Assembly: GCA_041742255.1 (NCBI GenBank)
Contig: JBGSIZ010000136.1
Coordinates: forward strand, 1-6,893
Direction of reading: 5' to 3'
Length of the DNA: 6,893 nucleotides
DNA from: JBGSIZ01 sp041742255
Lineage (GTDB): Bacteria > Pseudomonadota > Alphaproteobacteria > Rhodobacterales > Rhodobacteraceae
Part shown: one piece after another, positions 5,161-6,893 of the stretch
How the letters are laid out: every line of letters begins with the position of its first letter
Numbering within the stretch: position 1 is the first letter of the stretch
Made by a program: the position numbers and the translations under genes
The notes under the pieces: generated by a model
What the model saw: only the letters and a program-made list of their open reading frames with translations
The model's database searches: none
What the model was told of the DNA's origin: nothing

Positions 5161-6843
5161 ATGGCTCACGACGGACAGGATATTTCATTGACCACAAGTG
5201 CCACATTGCCCGGCCTGCTGGACCTGACTGCCGCGGCTTTGCCCGCTGTCGATGATATTCTTGCCCGGGCCAAATCCCGGCTTTGCGCGACCGTCATGGA
5301 CGGCGACCGCGTATCTGCCCGGTTGATGGACGACCACCAGACCGCCGCGCACGGCTTTGCGTGGTTGGCGACCTATGCGCAGGCCTTGCACCAGATGCAG
5401 GACTGGGCCGAGAGGCTGCACCAGGACGGCAAGTTTGGCGAGGTCGAACAGCTGATCCACCAGATCGCCTTTGGTGAATACCTTTGGCAGATTTACGGTG
5501 GCATCCAGATGAATCAGGGTGAAATCGTCCGGCTGCAGGATATTGGCCTGTCACAGGACGACATGCGCGCCTTGATGCTGCCTGCGGTCATGACCCTGAC
5601 ACAAGGCGGCAACACCCAAGCCGCCCGCCTCCGGCTGGTCGCCCTGATGCGCGACAACGCCCATGCCACCGTCGGGCACCCCGGTCTGGACGACGAATTG
5701 GAAATGATCCGCGAACAATTCCGCCGCTATGCCGTGGAAAAGGTCGAACCCTTTGCCCACGACTGGCATCTGAAGGACGAACTGATTCCGATGGAGGTGA
5801 TTGCCGATCTGGCCGAAATGGGTGTTTTTGGCCTGACCATCCCCGAGGAATACGGTGGTTTCGGCCTTTCCAAGGCCAGCATGGTTGTCGTGTCAGAGGA
5901 ATTGTCGCGCGGATATATCGGCGTGGGGTCGCTGGGCACCCGCACTGAAATCGCCGCCGAACTGATCCTGTGCGGCGGCACCGAGGCCCAAAAGCGCAAA
6001 TGGCTGCCGGGGTTGGCATCGGGGGAGATTTTGCCGACGGCCGTATTTACCGAACCCAACACCGGGTCCGATCTGGGCGCGCTGCGCACCCGTGCCGTCA
6101 AGGTTGGCGATGATTGGCAGGTGACCGGCAACAAGACGTGGATCACCCATGCCGCCCGCACCCATGTCATGACCCTGCTGGCCCGCACCGACCCCGACAC
6201 GACCGGCTACAAGGGCCTGAGCATGTTTCTGGCCGAAAAGACCCCCGGCACCGATGCCGCCCCGTTCCCCACCCCCGGCATGACCGGCGGCGAGATCGAG
6301 GTGTTGGGCTATCGCGGGATGAAGGAATACGAACTGGCCTTTGACGGATTTGCCGTCAGTGGCGACAACCTGTTGGGGGGCGAAACCGGCAAGGGGTTCA
6401 AGCAGTTGATGGAAACCTTTGAATCCGCCCGCATCCAGACCGCCGCCCGTGCCGTGGGCGTCGCCCAATCTGCCCTTGATGTGTCGATGCAATATGCCAC
6501 CGACCGCAAACAGTTTGGCAAGGCGTTGATCGCATTTCCCCGCGTCGCCTCGAAGCTTGCCATGATGGCTGTCGAGATCATGATTGCCCGACAGTTGACC
6601 TATTTCAGCGCCCGCGAAAAGGACGAAGGCCGCCGTTGTGATCTGGAGGCCGGGATGGCCAAATTGCTGGGTGCCCGCGTCGCCTGGGCCGCTGCCGACA
6701 ACGGGTTGCAGATTCATGGCGGCAATGGCTTTGCCCTTGAATACAAGATCAGCCGCATTTTGTGCGACGCCCGCATCCTGAACATCTTTGAGGGTGCCGC
6801 CGAAATTCAGGCGCAGGTGATCGCCCGCCGCCTATTGGATTAA
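5161..6843 (+). CDS. mcd: (2S)-methylsuccinyl-CoA dehydrogenase, long acyl-CoA dehydrogenase
   Basis: This flavoprotein would oxidise (2S)-methylsuccinyl-CoA to mesaconyl-CoA in the ethylmalonyl-CoA pathway, by which bacteria lacking isocitrate lyase assimilate acetyl-CoA. The 560-residue protein is much longer than ordinary acyl-CoA dehydrogenases (about 380-400). It has an extra helical N-terminal region (about 1-172, containing TAAHGFAWLATYAQALHQM and FGEYLWQIYGGIQMNQGE), then the standard core from about 177. That extension is the hallmark of Mcd. In the core, FTEPNTGSDLGA is the flavin/substrate loop, and QIHGGNGF..E....R...D (517-536) fits the second acyl-CoA dehydrogenase signature exactly. 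E544 in NIFEGAAEIQ is in the position of the catalytic base of MCAD-type enzymes. The gene is complete and divergent from a TauE-like transporter. The alternative is another long dehydrogenase of unknown acyl specificity; the extension and its motifs make Mcd clearly the better reading. A GC-rich hairpin follows the stop. Confidence 0.88.
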   Translation: MAHDGQDISLTTSATLPGLLDLTAAALPAVDDILARAKSRLCATVMDGDRVSARLMDDHQTAAHGFAWLATYAQALHQMQDWAERLHQDGKFGEVEQLIHQIAFGEYLWQIYGGIQMNQGEIVRLQDIGLSQDDMRALMLPAVMTLTQGGNTQAARLRLVALMRDNAHATVGHPGLDDELEMIREQFRRYAVEKVEPFAHDWHLKDELIPMEVIADLAEMGVFGLTIPEEYGGFGLSKASMVVVSEELSRGYIGVGSLGTRTEIAAELILCGGTEAQKRKWLPGLASGEILPTAVFTEPNTGSDLGALRTRAVKVGDDWQVTGNKTWITHAARTHVMTLLARTDPDTTGYKGLSMFLAEKTPGTDAAPFPTPGMTGGEIEVLGYRGMKEYELAFDGFAVSGDNLLGGETGKGFKQLMETFESARIQTAARAVGVAQSALDVSMQYATDRKQFGKALIAFPRVASKLAMMAVEIMIARQLTYFSAREKDEGRRCDLEAGMAKLLGARVAWAAADNGLQIHGGNGFALEYKISRILCDARILNIFEGAAEIQAQVIARRLLD

Positions 6844-6857
6844 TCGACCGGGACCGC

Positions 6858-6883
6858 CGAGGGGACCGCGCGCGGCCCCCTCG
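6858..6883 (+). terminator. GC-rich hairpin after mcd
   Basis: CGAGGGG (6858-6864) pairs with CCCCTCG (6877-6883). After one A-C mismatch, CCG/CGG extends the stem around a CGCG loop. It begins 15 bases after the mcd stop. No T tract follows within the window, so it could be a terminator or simply mRNA 3'-end structure. It differs from the palindrome found twice upstream. Confidence 0.45.
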
Positions 6884-6893
6884 CCACCCCAAG

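Noticed and set aside
5893..6717. A 274-codon minus-strand frame opposite mcd
   Set aside because: It is antisense to the well-supported dehydrogenase core, Gly-rich and without family features.

Overview
The window looks like chromosomal DNA from an alphaproteobacterium, most likely a member of the Rhodobacterales (roseobacter group). The evidence is the ChvG-ChvI two-component pair next to a divergent ATP-type pckA, a long methylsuccinyl-CoA dehydrogenase of the ethylmalonyl-CoA pathway, high-GC codon use, and roseobacter-like protein sequences. The order assignment rests on recalled family features, not on a search. The genes share similar base composition, and no tRNA, rRNA, CRISPR array, phage gene or insertion sequence is visible.

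Layout. (1) Positions 1-1664, minus strand: the first 319 codons of the sensor kinase gene chvG, which runs off the left edge, preceded by complete chvI; the two are 3 bases apart and form one operon. (2) 1665-1987: a divergent regulatory region between chvI and pckA holding two LacI-family-like operator sites spaced exactly 20 bases. (3) 1988-3598, plus strand: complete pckA. (4) 3599-3681: a perfect palindromic hairpin, then a possible promoter for the next gene. (5) 3682-4221, plus strand: a small secreted protein of unknown function, probably the DUF3859 type. (6) 4222-4248: an exact second copy of the hairpin between convergent genes. (7) 4249-5016, minus strand: a TauE/SafE-type membrane transporter. 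(8) 5017-5160: a divergent promoter region. (9) 5161-6843, plus strand: a 560-residue acyl-CoA dehydrogenase, read as mcd. (10) 6844-6893: a GC-rich hairpin.

How it fits together. PckA makes phosphoenolpyruvate from oxaloacetate. Mcd catalyses one oxidation step of the ethylmalonyl-CoA route, which replenishes C4 compounds during growth on acetyl-CoA-yielding substrates. Both serve growth on acetate, organic acids or fatty acids. ChvG-ChvI senses acid or envelope stress in related bacteria and controls pckA in Agrobacterium, so the divergent arrangement suggests stress and carbon-flow control meet at the pckA promoter.

No wholly new system is evident. The best leads are the tandem operator pair upstream of pckA, the identical palindromes bracketing the secreted-protein gene, the odd translation start of that gene, and the shared control region of the transporter and mcd.
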